From Apiospora phragmitis (lineage: Eukaryota; Ascomycota; Sordariomycetes; Amphisphaeriales; Apiosporaceae), in contig JAQQWL010000009.1 in assembly GCA_038363925.1 (NCBI GenBank), positions 2,480,001 to 2,544,000 on the forward strand: a stretch of DNA of 64,000 bases, given 5' to 3'. This document shows positions 45,163 through 54,970 of the stretch, piece after piece. The notes under the pieces are model-generated. The model did not search any database and was not told the origin of the DNA. It saw nothing but the letters and a program-made list of their open reading frames with translations. Within the stretch, counting starts at the first letter, position 1. Each line of letters begins with the position of its first letter. The position numbers and the translations under genes were made by a program.

Positions 45163-48100
45163 GCTGAACAAAGAGTAGGCTCTTGACCCGCTCGGAATAT
45201 GACTCTATCCCCGCTATTGCGGCCTGTATACCAGCTATCGAAGAGGTAGTGAGTGCACGTGCACGTGGGGTATATACTGATTTCGCGCGTCGAGTTGCGC
45301 TCTTAATAAGTGAATACGTCGGCAGGGCTTGTCCACAGTTGAGTTATCAGCGTACGGATATGTTACTTTTGTTGTCGGTATTCCCATGGCAGCTTGCGGA
45401 GCATGTCATGGGATGGCGCAAACACCAGGCAGGGAGGAAGCCGGATAGAGGGGGTTTGTTTGTGTTTGCGAGAGCTATGCGATCAAATCTTCCAATGGTA
45501 GAACGGGACAAGCTGAGACGAGGTAAACCGTCAGAACTTGCCGCAGAAGAGTCTGAGAATATAGCAGTTGTTTCCACATACGTTTGTTGTTGTTGAGTGA
45601 AGTGGCACGGCTCGAGTATGAGCCGCGGCGGGGTGGTTGAATTAAGAGAAAGTGCCCCGGTGGCTTAGACAAGAGGCAGGAGGGCAGGCATTGGGTATAA
45701 TAAAGTAGAGTCACTTTGCTTGATGGCTCAAATCAACAAGCACATGCATTAGTGCAGACAGAAGTGCAGACAGGATGGGCCAGATGGGCCACCCTCTCTG
45801 CATCTGCATGTACTAGGTTACCTACCTGCTCGTATGCACGGCGAGGCGATGCCAAACCGTAATAAATTGCCTACAGCCAAATAAGTACAAGTCACCGAAG
45901 TCCGATTACATTACTTGCTTTTGCATCTTTCCAATGCGAATGCTTGAGCCGCGTTCCACCCAACCACATTGGATGCGCTGTCGGCCTGCCCAGTGCCACG
46001 ATCGATTTGGGAGTATACAGGTGGATTCGCCGAGGTATTGCTCATATCGCCATCTACCTAGACGCTCCCATTCGTTTCGATCCGAGATATATAGAATAGT
46101 ATACATTGTTGATCTGTGTCAGTTCCGTTGCAGTCCGAGAGACAGTTGATGACGGCACAGCACCCCCTGGCTGAATGTAATGATACTGGGGTTCCACGAG
46201 AATTGACGAGAGGAGGGCAGATGTTGTCATGTCGATGCAATAACCCTCGATGAGGATCTGTTTACTCGGAGAAGAGAAGGGCCCGACAGGACGAAGAGGA
46301 GCAAACAATGCGGCCACGACCGCCTCGTGATAAGTCAACATGAATGTATCACGGTTCGCAACGTCACGGCTCGTTGTACAGCAAGAAGCACAGCAGTTTG
46401 TCCACTTGTTTCATAAACAGTCTGGGTGAGTTGTCTAACTCAGTAATTAGGTGGTCTCTCTCTCGACTCAGGGGAGTCTTCTCTTGCCCTCATGTCGCAG
46501 GCAATCCAATCCGATTCTCCTGGTGGCGCCAGAAATAAGAGGGAAACCTTGATAGACCATTGAAGTCTACAGGTACAGTCAGTACCTGGACTTGCAATGC
46601 CGCTAGCTGCCGTAGTGCTACAGAGGACAAGGAACCCCTACGAATTGCCGAACGAGACGACGGCCTTTTCTGATTGGACTCTAGGACAATTGCGATTCAG
46701 TGCCTGCGCCTGTCTATGTGGGTTTAGGGACATCTGGAGTGTGCTAGCCCGAAGCAAAGCACCGTCCGTCTAGAGATCCCCTCGTCTCATCTCATTGATC
46801 TTCAATTCGGCTGACAATTCAGTCTTTTGATAATAAGTCTAATGAGACGTCATGCTAATATCCAATATCTCGCAGTTCCGGACTCTTCTTCTACCTCCGA
46901 GTATGCCCTGCCTACAGTCAACATTGTACCATCGGCAAATTTATTCTCTTCATATAACCCTTCACCATTGCAAAGTTGCCAATACGTACCGTATGCCATC
47001 TTCCTTCGTTGCGATGACCCCACGCACCAATCCATCTTTGAACCTAAGTCGGAGCTAACAGTGTTGACGATACTACGGAGGTACTATTGCGCAGTAGCAG
47101 TAGCGAGGCGTGGCTTAGACCCCGCGCCCGCAACAACCCCTCTTGGCGCCGGCACTGATGACTACATGTATGTGCTGCGCACGATATTGGCCCAATCACA
47201 GCTGCTCCGTCTTCCAGATCCAATCCAATGCATCGCTTGCAGACCGCTTGAACTCGACTCACATGGGGCCCTTTCCATACCATCTACCACTATCTCTCAA
47301 CCGCTAAGTACGGTGAGGATGGCGCATGGCATGGCCACTAGGCCTGCCCACTTGGTTGCCTCCTGCGCAGACCATAGTGCCGACCAGACGAGCTCCCTCC
47401 CCCAGCACGACGAACGCGGAAGCGGCCCGCCTGTTCATGTTCATGTTCATGCTCATGCTCATGGGACGCGACCTCATCTACTAGTATCTACTACTATGTA
47501 ATCGTTTGGGGGCATTACCCACATTCCTCAGCCCTATGAGGGCCAAAAAGGTACGTGTATCCAATCGCGCCCACCACACAATGCAACAAGCTGCTCGTCA
47601 GATTTTGGGCCATACACATAGGAAGATTTGTACAAGTCCCATTCTATCTTGGCTTCAGCCCTACCGTGCGACCCCCATGGTTGTCCAGGCCTCTGCATTG
47701 CTCGGGACTGGCTAGCATTTACCATATCGGGGAGTTGCCAGCAACGTTGCTAGCGTAGTCAGGATCTAGAAGCCCAAAAAGCCGGATACAAGTACTACTA
47801 CATTATTGCAAGCCACCAGCCACCAAGACCAAAACAACTTTGCGCCATGCAGAGGCAAGAAGTCTCGAGGAATATTTCTTCTTTGGCAGGTTGAGTTCGG
47901 TCAAATTGTTGCGCCGATGCAAACGGCCGGTGGTCGGCTCTTGAAGGTTCGTCTTTTCCTGCTCCCAAAGAGAGAAAAAAGTGTTCCGGGGTTAGCAAGA
48001 CATTTCCAAGACACTCATGTTGATCTGTACCCAGCTTACGTGATCTCTCAAGTATAAGTAACACATCTGCCAGACTCGAAGATGGAAATCCTATGCTGAC

Positions 48101-49680
48101 ACCGTATTGAGGGCTCTCCGGCGTAGCCAGGTGGGCGGTGGCCAGATAGGCTCCCAACCTGCCAGTGTGTGAAGTAGACCTCATTCGCCGAGCTCCAGCG
48201 TCATTACGTAGCACAGCAGCCATCTAACGGACATGGGGACTTCTAACAGCTTGAATCCAACCCGCTGGCGTTCTCTTTCGGTCCTTTTTTTTAATAGCAA
48301 TACCTCATAGCCCATGTACGACGGTACTTTCTACGAGCAGAGCATACCTACCTACCTAACTTGCATACATACCGGCGATACGTAATATATCACAAGTCTC
48401 CGCATCCCCCACATCAGCGGCCTTGGGATGTGATTGCATCTGACTAAGACGACGACTCCTTGCATGAGATGACAACATGAAGATATTTAGAGAGCTTCAA
48501 AGAGCAAGCACTGATTTCATTTATGTCCATATGCGCATGTAGGAAGTTAGGCAATATCCCGCGAATATCTCACACATGCTTGTTCTCCCGTGACAGCCGG
48601 GTTCCACGAAAAGCGAATAAAATCAACGACCGGAGTTTGTTTAGTGAGACTCGTTGAATTCATTGTCGTGAATAGAGCTGAACTTTACCAAGTTGCTTGC
48701 TTTGCCATGTTTGAAAGTCGGTTGGATAATATCAGTCTCTACCTGTCAGTCGGACACATTACAAATAAGATGCTGCTGTGAAAAGGACTTTGCAGTGCTT
48801 ATGCGGGCAACGTTAACTTGCTTGACAGTACGATGTGAAAGACGTGGGGTTGCCTGGCTTCTCTCACCTCGAGATGGGACAAAAGGCCGTCCGTCATATA
48901 CACCTGGATAACTATATGAAAAAGTAGATGCAGATGATATACGCAGATCAGCAGCCACGACATAACCTAGACGGTCTGGCCGTTAACCCGGCTTGTTGAT
49001 ACGTGGCAGTGCTACCCGCCCCCATTTCCATCCCCATGCCATCCCGCCCAGACCGAGATGCGCGGGACGTCCTTATCCCTGCAGTACAGCCCCAAACGGC
49101 CGCACCGGCTTCTACGGACATGGCCCACCGGTTATAGAGCTGAGCCGCGGCGTAGAACAACATGATATCTCGTCATGCTTCCGGAATTGGGAGGATTCAT
49201 GACGTCAACATCTTCTTCACCACCTACGTCGCCAGCGCGGGGGAGACTGATGGGCACAGGGCCCCTTCCACACCTCTCCCCAGGTTGGAGATATTCCAGT
49301 CAGGCCTCACTAGAACACTAATATTGAAGCGATGCACCATACGATGGGAGTAAGCATACATATTTTATAGAGATATAATGGATTTATTGCTTTGTTTCTG
49401 GACAGAAATAACAAATCCTCTGAAATGTTTCCTTGGTTGCAAGGGATTGGTGCAGAGGATGTGGTTCAGATAGAGAGTTGGTGGGGCTAGAGGCTCTACA
49501 GCTCTCGACAAGCACTACAGGACCCTCGCAAGAAAAAAAGGTCACCGAAGCTCCAACCTTGAACATCCCCAAACCTTCGTACGAAAGACACGAGAGCAAT
49601 TGATCCCCAAAGATATCGCTTGAAAGCCGACCAGATTCACGTTCGCGAAACCTCACCCTATAGAGAGAACGACGAAAAAC
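45163..49680. other. 4.5-kb span without a convincing gene
   Basis: Many short open frames on both strands (for example 45183-45596 and 46827-47501), none with domains or convincing codon use. It includes a hexamer tandem repeat (47433-47462), CCTACCTACCTAAC at 48349-48362 and a CCTACCTG near 45824. I see no transposon ends, tRNA or rRNA. The last 300 bases form the leader of the next gene. Confidence 0.4.
47433..47462. repeat. Hexamer tandem repeat (GTTCAT)3(GCTCAT)2
   Basis: Five adjacent six-base units, three GTTCAT then two GCTCAT, read directly. It translates to His-Val/His-Ala repeats in a frame that has no other sign of being coding. Confidence 0.95.
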
Positions 49681-50385
49681 ATGGCGACACCCAATGATGC
49701 TACACCCCCGCCCGGTGACGGTGGTAGCGGCACGCTCGAGACGCAACCACCACCACCCCAATCCCAGTCATCGAAGTACAAAGAACCCCTCCTGCACAAC
49801 ATCGCCCTGGGCATCACGCCCATCGCGTTCGGCGCCATATTCCTGCCGCCGCGCCGGCTCGACTTCCGGATGCTCGTGCTGGGCGGCACCGCGCTCGGGG
49901 GCATGAACCAGCTGGCGTACGACTGGCGGGGCCAGTCGCTGCTGCAGAAGTACGGCTTCACGCGGCCCGAGGCCAGCAGCGACCCGGCGGAGCGGCGGCG
50001 GCAGGAGGAGGAGGCGCGCAACCAGCTGACCTACGGCGCTCTGCACGAAATGCCCACGGAGCGCTCCGCGCTGGTGCAGAAGCGCATCCGGGAGGAGCGG
50101 GCGCGGCGGCTGCAGGAGATGCAGCGCAAGGAGAAGGAGCGCCGCGGGGCGCTCGAGTCCATCTGGATGGGCGACGAGGACGCCGACTGGAGGGAGAAGC
50201 GGGACCGGAAGGAGAAGGAGGCCCTGCAGGAGGGCGGCGTCGGCTACTGGGGCCTGATCACCGAGCAACTCAGCGAGGTCTGGAATCGGGGCGAGAAGAA
50301 GGCTCAGGAGAAGGAGGCGGAGCTCAAGAAGGAAGTCGCAAATGCCAAGGACAAGGTGGAGAGCGAGGTAAAGAAGGGCTCCTGA
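49681..50385 (+). CDS. Small conserved membrane protein ('rhomboid family' in some annotations)
   Basis: Single exon, 234 aa. A Pro/Gln-rich start (residues 1-34) is followed by two adjacent hydrophobic stretches (about 37-55, HNIALGITPIAFGAIFLPP, and 61-78, LVLGGTALGGMNQLAY). A long basic/acidic helical part follows, with ESIWMGDEDADWREKRDRKE and YWGLITEQLSEVWN. The lysine/glutamate-rich end is a coiled coil. Similar fungal proteins are often labelled 'rhomboid family membrane protein'. No catalytic Ser-His motif of rhomboid proteases (GxSG) is visible, so protease activity is unlikely. An organelle (mitochondrial or ER) location is possible but not shown. The coding part is markedly GC-rich. 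Confidence 0.75.
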   Translation: MATPNDATPPPGDGGSGTLETQPPPPQSQSSKYKEPLLHNIALGITPIAFGAIFLPPRRLDFRMLVLGGTALGGMNQLAYDWRGQSLLQKYGFTRPEASSDPAERRRQEEEARNQLTYGALHEMPTERSALVQKRIREERARRLQEMQRKEKERRGALESIWMGDEDADWREKRDRKEKEALQEGGVGYWGLITEQLSEVWNRGEKKAQEKEAELKKEVANAKDKVESEVKKGS

Positions 50386-50770
50386 GAGTGCAACACTTCA
50401 AGAGTATCACGTTTGATGACATTAAAAAAATGTAATATAGTACTCATAATGCCACAGAGCGAGTGTACAGTACAGGAGAGGGCTTTCGAGACGGAACATG
50501 TCGATAACATCTACAGGCGGTTTCACTCAGAGAAGCAAAGCTCACGATCTCAACTATCAGCTCACCATGAGCTTCTCTGTGATTGTAAGCAACATATCTT
50601 ATATCCTATTCACGTGCAATGATAATTATCAATGATTGATCGCTTCTGACCGCGAATTGACCTCTGTAACTTTTTAACGCCGAAGAACTCCCATACGCCA
50701 CATGAAACCAAGCTTCCCCTATGAGAACAGATTGTGCTGCGCAGGGGGCGCATACGGACATGCATTACCA
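50386..50770. other. Intergenic, convergent 3' ends
   Basis: 385 bp between two converging genes, with an A-run near 50424 and AT-rich sequence at 50600-50660, in keeping with 3' UTRs and polyadenylation sites. No gene is seen. Confidence 0.4.
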
Positions 50771-51646
50771 TTACTCGCCCTTGGCGGCCTTCTTCTTTGC
50801 CTTCTTCTCCATCTTGGTCAGCTGCTTCGTGCGCTCCTTCAGCGCGCGGCCCGCCAGCAGCTTGCCCCGCTTGTTGCGAAGGCGCGTCGCCTCCTTGTTC
50901 CTGCGCTCCGTCTTCTTCTGCTCCCTTATCGCGGCCTTCTCGTCGTACTTGCGGGTCCAGTCCACCAAGGCGGCCTCGACCTCCGCCTCGCGGCTGCAGT
51001 CGCTGGGCGCGAGGCCGAGCGACTTGCGGATGATCTCGCGCTGCCTGCCGATCAGCTTGAGGCGGCGGCGGGCTACTCGGTTCAGGCCTGTTGGGGGCTC
51101 GGCCTGGTTCCCGTTCTTTTCGGTTTTTTTGCTCTTCTTGCCAGTGTCTTCCTCCTCGTTATCGGAAGACGAAGATGAGGAGTGTTCAGCAGCAGTAGCC
51201 GTAGCGCGCGCGGCGGCCGGGGCGGGCTTGACGTCGACAGCGAAAAGTGGGTTTTCTTCCACTGCCACGGGCGTCTTCTTGACTTTTGTGGTAGTAGTAG
51301 CAACCGGTTGCAACTTGTATGAGGTGGATGGCACGGCGTCCGAGTCGGAATCGGATTCAGAACCAGAGTCGGAGTCGGAGTCGGAGTCAGAGCTGGAACT
51401 CGACTCTACTTTCGCAATTGCCTTGGCAGCTTTGCGCTCTGCCTTTGACGACTTGGACTTCGAGTCCTTCTTCTTTTTGGAGGCGACCTTCTGAGCGCTC
51501 GAACTATCGGAGTCCATGTCGACATCTTCGGATTCGACAGGCTTTGTTCGCTTTTCCTTCTTGGGCTTCTTGACCTTGTCGTCGGACACCTTCTCTTTCT
51601 TATGCTTCTTCTCCTTGACGGGCTTCGCCGCTCGTTCCTTGGCCAT
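50771..51646 (-). CDS. Lysine- and serine-rich, nucleolar-type protein of unknown function
   Basis: Single exon, 291 aa. Residues 1-75 carry repeated Lys-rich nuclear/nucleolar-signal-like clusters (KEKKHKKEKVSDDK, KKPKKEKRTKP). Two acidic serine blocks follow: Ser-Asp repeats (SSSSSDSDSDSDSGSESD) and SSSSSSDNEEED, likely CK2 targets as in Nopp140/Srp40-like proteins. The last 100 residues are well structured and helical: GLNRVARRRLKLIGRQREII, SREAEVEAALVDWTRKYDEK, and a basic end rich in KKAKKKAAKG. I do not recognise the C-terminal family; composition suggests ribosome biogenesis. ATG 51646 was chosen over the upstream open frame because the preceding residues are not lysine-rich and lie in the leader. 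Confidence 0.7.
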   Translation of the reverse strand: MAKERAAKPVKEKKHKKEKVSDDKVKKPKKEKRTKPVESEDVDMDSDSSSAQKVASKKKKDSKSKSSKAERKAAKAIAKVESSSSSDSDSDSDSGSESDSDSDAVPSTSYKLQPVATTTTKVKKTPVAVEENPLFAVDVKPAPAAARATATAAEHSSSSSSDNEEEDTGKKSKKTEKNGNQAEPPTGLNRVARRRLKLIGRQREIIRKSLGLAPSDCSREAEVEAALVDWTRKYDEKAAIREQKKTERRNKEATRLRNKRGKLLAGRALKERTKQLTKMEKKAKKKAAKGE

Positions 51647-52817
51647 TATGAGAGGGGTGAGCGCGTGCGATTGGGTATTCTCTTGTAAAGTATGTCTTAT
51701 TAGGTGTGTATCGATGTGGCCAAGGTGGTGTCGGAATGAAGTAAGTTTAAAGCTGTACTGGCGATCAGTTTGAATGGCGGATTGGCAGATGCTCTGGAAG
51801 CTCCAAACTTTTTTTAAGGTTATCTTATCTACCACCCGCAGACCCGACCCCACGCAACTTTACAACGGGGGTGGTTGGGTCAATGCACAACATCGTATAG
51901 AGACCCTGGATCCTTGGCAGGCACCCCCCTATAACTTCAATTGACCACCACAACCCAGGAGCGGTTTTGGTCTTCGATGTTCTGTTTTAAGGGGCGCTGA
52001 TGCAATTGCATCGTATGCCTTTTAAGCAGCTACTCGCTTGGGTGGATAGGTGAGTGTTAATTGTCCATTTTCCTACTACGAATCATCAACACCATCCTCT
52101 ACGTAGGAGTCAATAGTAAGAAATAAGTAGCAAGCTATAAAAGGGGTAAAAAGTGTTGAACAAATTCAACGTCCCTAGCCCCTATAAACCACTATCACGT
52201 TTGGATGTGCGACTTCAATATTCAATATCCAAGTAAGTCTTAAGATGTAGCCACGTACCTGCCTCTTTCCTTCATCCCCTAGAGCCGAACCAACACACTC
52301 ACCAGACCGGTTTGGACTTCAACTTCCTCCGCGTCCAAATTACCCAGCATCAATGTGTGATACATATTTTTCAGGCAGATCAGTTTAAGAAGTAGTTTCT
52401 GCACCACTCCGTAAGAGAAGGTAGGCACTCGGCATTGGTCCATCATCAGAACACTTCAACTCGGTGCCAGGCGATATCGCTTTCTCACCCCAGTTCTCGG
52501 AAACCCTCATCCATCACCAACCCTCCTTCCTAAACAGGTAACGGAACTCACTTACAAGAACAAAACACTGGTAGGTAACCATTCTTCATTCACAAACCTG
52601 GCCTGCGATTTTTGCACTTCACAGTCCCTTGCAGCAACATATCTGCCAACATCTGGCCAGGCCAAGACTATTCGCAGGGCCAGCCGAGGTCAGGTCCATC
52701 CAACACACCAGCCTGTTCACGCTTCAAGTAACTACTTCCTCTAACACCTGAACTTACATTCATCCTTCCATCACACTTCAACTCGTACATCACACTTCGA
52801 CTCATACATCAGTCAAC
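51647..52817. promoter_or_regulatory. Shared divergent promoter region
   Basis: 1.2 kb between genes reading away from each other. 52300-52815 is strongly pyrimidine-rich with many CAAC/CTTC words and ends in two near-copies of CATCACACTTCRACTC before the ATG, a typical long fungal 5' leader. No gene is seen. Confidence 0.4.
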
Positions 52818-54218
52818 ATGCCTAACGCAACCATGCGCACCGCAAGACGTCGCGCAGGACCCGTGACCAGAGCCTCTGCTCGAGAGCGTTCGCCCCTGCG
52901 CGACCTGGATCGTCATCGTCGCGCCATGAGAGCTGCCAGAATCGAGCCCGCAGGCCAGCCTGTCCCACAGGCAGAGCTCGAGCAGCCTACATCGGTCCTC
53001 CATCGCGCCCAAGCCCTGGCCAATGCCAACTATCCGGGCAAGCGGCGCCTGACCAACGCCTACGACGACCGGGTCTGCAAGCGAAGGAACACCGACTCGC
53101 TGTTCGGCACGCCCTGGGATGACACGGACAACGGACTGGAGAAACCGGGCTACGATACGTTGCTGGCCCTGTCTGGTGACAGGAACCATTCACCGGCCGG
53201 GAACCCCATCGGCGTCGAGGCTTTTGTCGCCCACTTGGCCAACAACACCAGCCATAGCCGCTCTAATCTAGAGGGTCTGGGTGACTTTGGCAGACTGCCT
53301 TTTGAGATTCGTGCCGAGATCTTCAAGACTGTCCTGGCTCATTCGGAACCCATCATTGTGCTGAGAGGCTGGTCGCTCGTCTACATCCGTGACCGGCCTA
53401 GTCTTGCGGTGCAACTACTGCGCGTTTGCCGTACCTTCTACAAGGAAGGCTTGCCAGCCCTGTACGGCGATAACATATTCCATTACAAGATCCGCGACCC
53501 TCCCGGATCCCACCGTGACACCAACGCAGTCGTCAACAAGGTATTCAATGACCCTGGCTTCACCATCCCCATCGACAAGCACGGCCATCTGTTCCGCAAC
53601 ATTCAGGTTTCCATCGAGGCAAACCGCATGCACAGCGCCGAGATCCGCGAGAACGTGGCCAGGGCGCTTCAGAAGTTCGTCCCCGATCACGGTTTGCACC
53701 GACCTGCCCAGCTGCGCCGTGTCATCATCCAAGTGCCTCTGCATACCCGCGGCGAGTTGAGGATGAAGACGACCCCAGCCGCAGGTCCACGCGACGTACC
53801 CAGTGCAGACTTCTTCAAGAGATATTCTCGCGTCTATCAGATGCTCGAGAACCTCAACTGTCAGTTCATTGAGATCGTTGGGCAGGTGAAGCCGCCTACC
53901 GCAACCGATGGGTTCTATTTCAGGGCCGTCATTGATCGTCGACCACATTTCACCCAGCAAAGCGTGGATGCCGGTAGCAAAGACCCTTGGGCCAATGACG
54001 TCGTCGCCATCGCCAACCGCAGGCGGGAATTTGCAGCGTCTCGAGCCAGATTCGGCCTGGTCGGACACTGGATTACTCGTATAACACTGAATCCCTTTCG
54101 GTTTCTTGGCCCGAACGCCTTGTTCCAGCCGTACATCCCGCCTCTCTACACAAAGCCCCTCCATTCGTTGAAGACCAAATACCGCGCCTACAAACCCAAG
54201 AATGGAGCGAGCTCTTAA
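52818..54218 (+). CDS. F-box-like hypothetical protein, possibly truncated by TAA
   Basis: Single exon, 466 aa. The basic start is followed by a disordered part to about residue 150. The conserved part (about 155-225) reads LPFEIRAEIFKTVLAHSEP, then AVQLLRVCRTFYKEGLPALY and GDNIFHYKI. This is the pattern of a large family of fungal F-box-like (2EXR/DUF7730-type) proteins in which a helix pair is followed by a beta-helical domain. The remaining 240 residues are mixed alpha/beta with no motif I recognise. After the stop TAA at 54216-54218 the same frame continues for 89 codons to TGA at 54486-54488 with acidic, codon-like sequence, so the annotated protein may lack its natural tail (see findings). 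A +1 alternative start, MRTARRRAG, lies 15 bases on. Confidence 0.7.
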   Translation: MPNATMRTARRRAGPVTRASARERSPLRDLDRHRRAMRAARIEPAGQPVPQAELEQPTSVLHRAQALANANYPGKRRLTNAYDDRVCKRRNTDSLFGTPWDDTDNGLEKPGYDTLLALSGDRNHSPAGNPIGVEAFVAHLANNTSHSRSNLEGLGDFGRLPFEIRAEIFKTVLAHSEPIIVLRGWSLVYIRDRPSLAVQLLRVCRTFYKEGLPALYGDNIFHYKIRDPPGSHRDTNAVVNKVFNDPGFTIPIDKHGHLFRNIQVSIEANRMHSAEIRENVARALQKFVPDHGLHRPAQLRRVIIQVPLHTRGELRMKTTPAAGPRDVPSADFFKRYSRVYQMLENLNCQFIEIVGQVKPPTATDGFYFRAVIDRRPHFTQQSVDAGSKDPWANDVVAIANRRREFAASRARFGLVGHWITRITLNPFRFLGPNALFQPYIPPLYTKPLHSLKTKYRAYKPKNGASS

Positions 54219-54488
54219 GAGGAGCCCGCCGAGCCGGGCCCCAGCCAGCCAGAACGTGGCGTCGTGACATCATCGCGAGGGTACCAGGTCACCATCCGAA
54301 CCCCAATCACCAACTACAGCACCGGCAGTGAATATGATGTTGATGAGGACGCACAGAATTACTTGGCGCTTGATTTTGATTCTGATATCTCCTCAGATGA
54401 TGACCTTGGTAACGACAAGTATGACGATGAGTACATCGATGAGGCGATCAAGAATAACAAGGTGCCACTGAACTCCATCCTAGGCTGA
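54219..54488 (+). other. In-frame acidic continuation behind the TAA
   Basis: Same reading frame as the upstream gene. It encodes a Pro/Glu-rich start followed by TIRTPITNYSTGSEYDVDED and a strongly Asp/Glu-rich end (DFDSDISSDDDLGNDKYDDE). Such an acidic tail is common in nuclear fungal proteins. No splice sites remove the TAA in phase. Confidence 0.55.
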
Positions 54489-54970
54489 CATGAACAAGAT
54501 CGCACACCACGTCAGTCATCCTGACCTGCAGCGAGCAGGTAAGAGCTTCTTGCGTTTGATTTCTACTCATTTTACATGTTCGAGCACATTCTACTACCAG
54601 ATGATCGCCCATCATCTACGGAGTCCATATCTATGGCTCGAAAGATACGCTACATGGTACTCTCAACGAGAATAATCAGCACATGCCTCATCTTGGCGAG
54701 TAGCAAGCGTCATCTTACGGTAATATCGTCTTCATTTGGGCTCAGTCGACCCCCCAAACTCATATCGCGGTTCTTTCAGTATTTACCTTACTGCTCTTTA
54801 CTCAACAATGGATCACCCGTACCCCCCCCCAATGCATGTGCTTCTCTGCTTAATGAATCGTGGTATCATTTGTGTTCGTTGCGTAAAAGTTGGTATGTCT
54901 TATGGCCTTTCATCGCGTGCTATGCTCGTAACTGGCTCTCCCAAGTAAACACATTTCGTCCGCTTTCCCA
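54489..54970. other. Intergenic, convergent 3' ends
   Basis: About 480 bp between converging genes. An open frame at 54576-54974 shows no features. No gene is supported. Confidence 0.4.

Noticed and set aside
46827..47501. 224-codon plus frame ending in His-Val/His-Ala repeats
   Set aside because: The repeats come from the hexamer array; the rest shows no domain or coding bias.
54216..54224. Programmed stop-codon readthrough at TAA-GAG
   Set aside because: Known efficient fungal readthrough uses UGA-CUA contexts; TAA followed by GAG is a tight stop, so a nonsense change is more likely.
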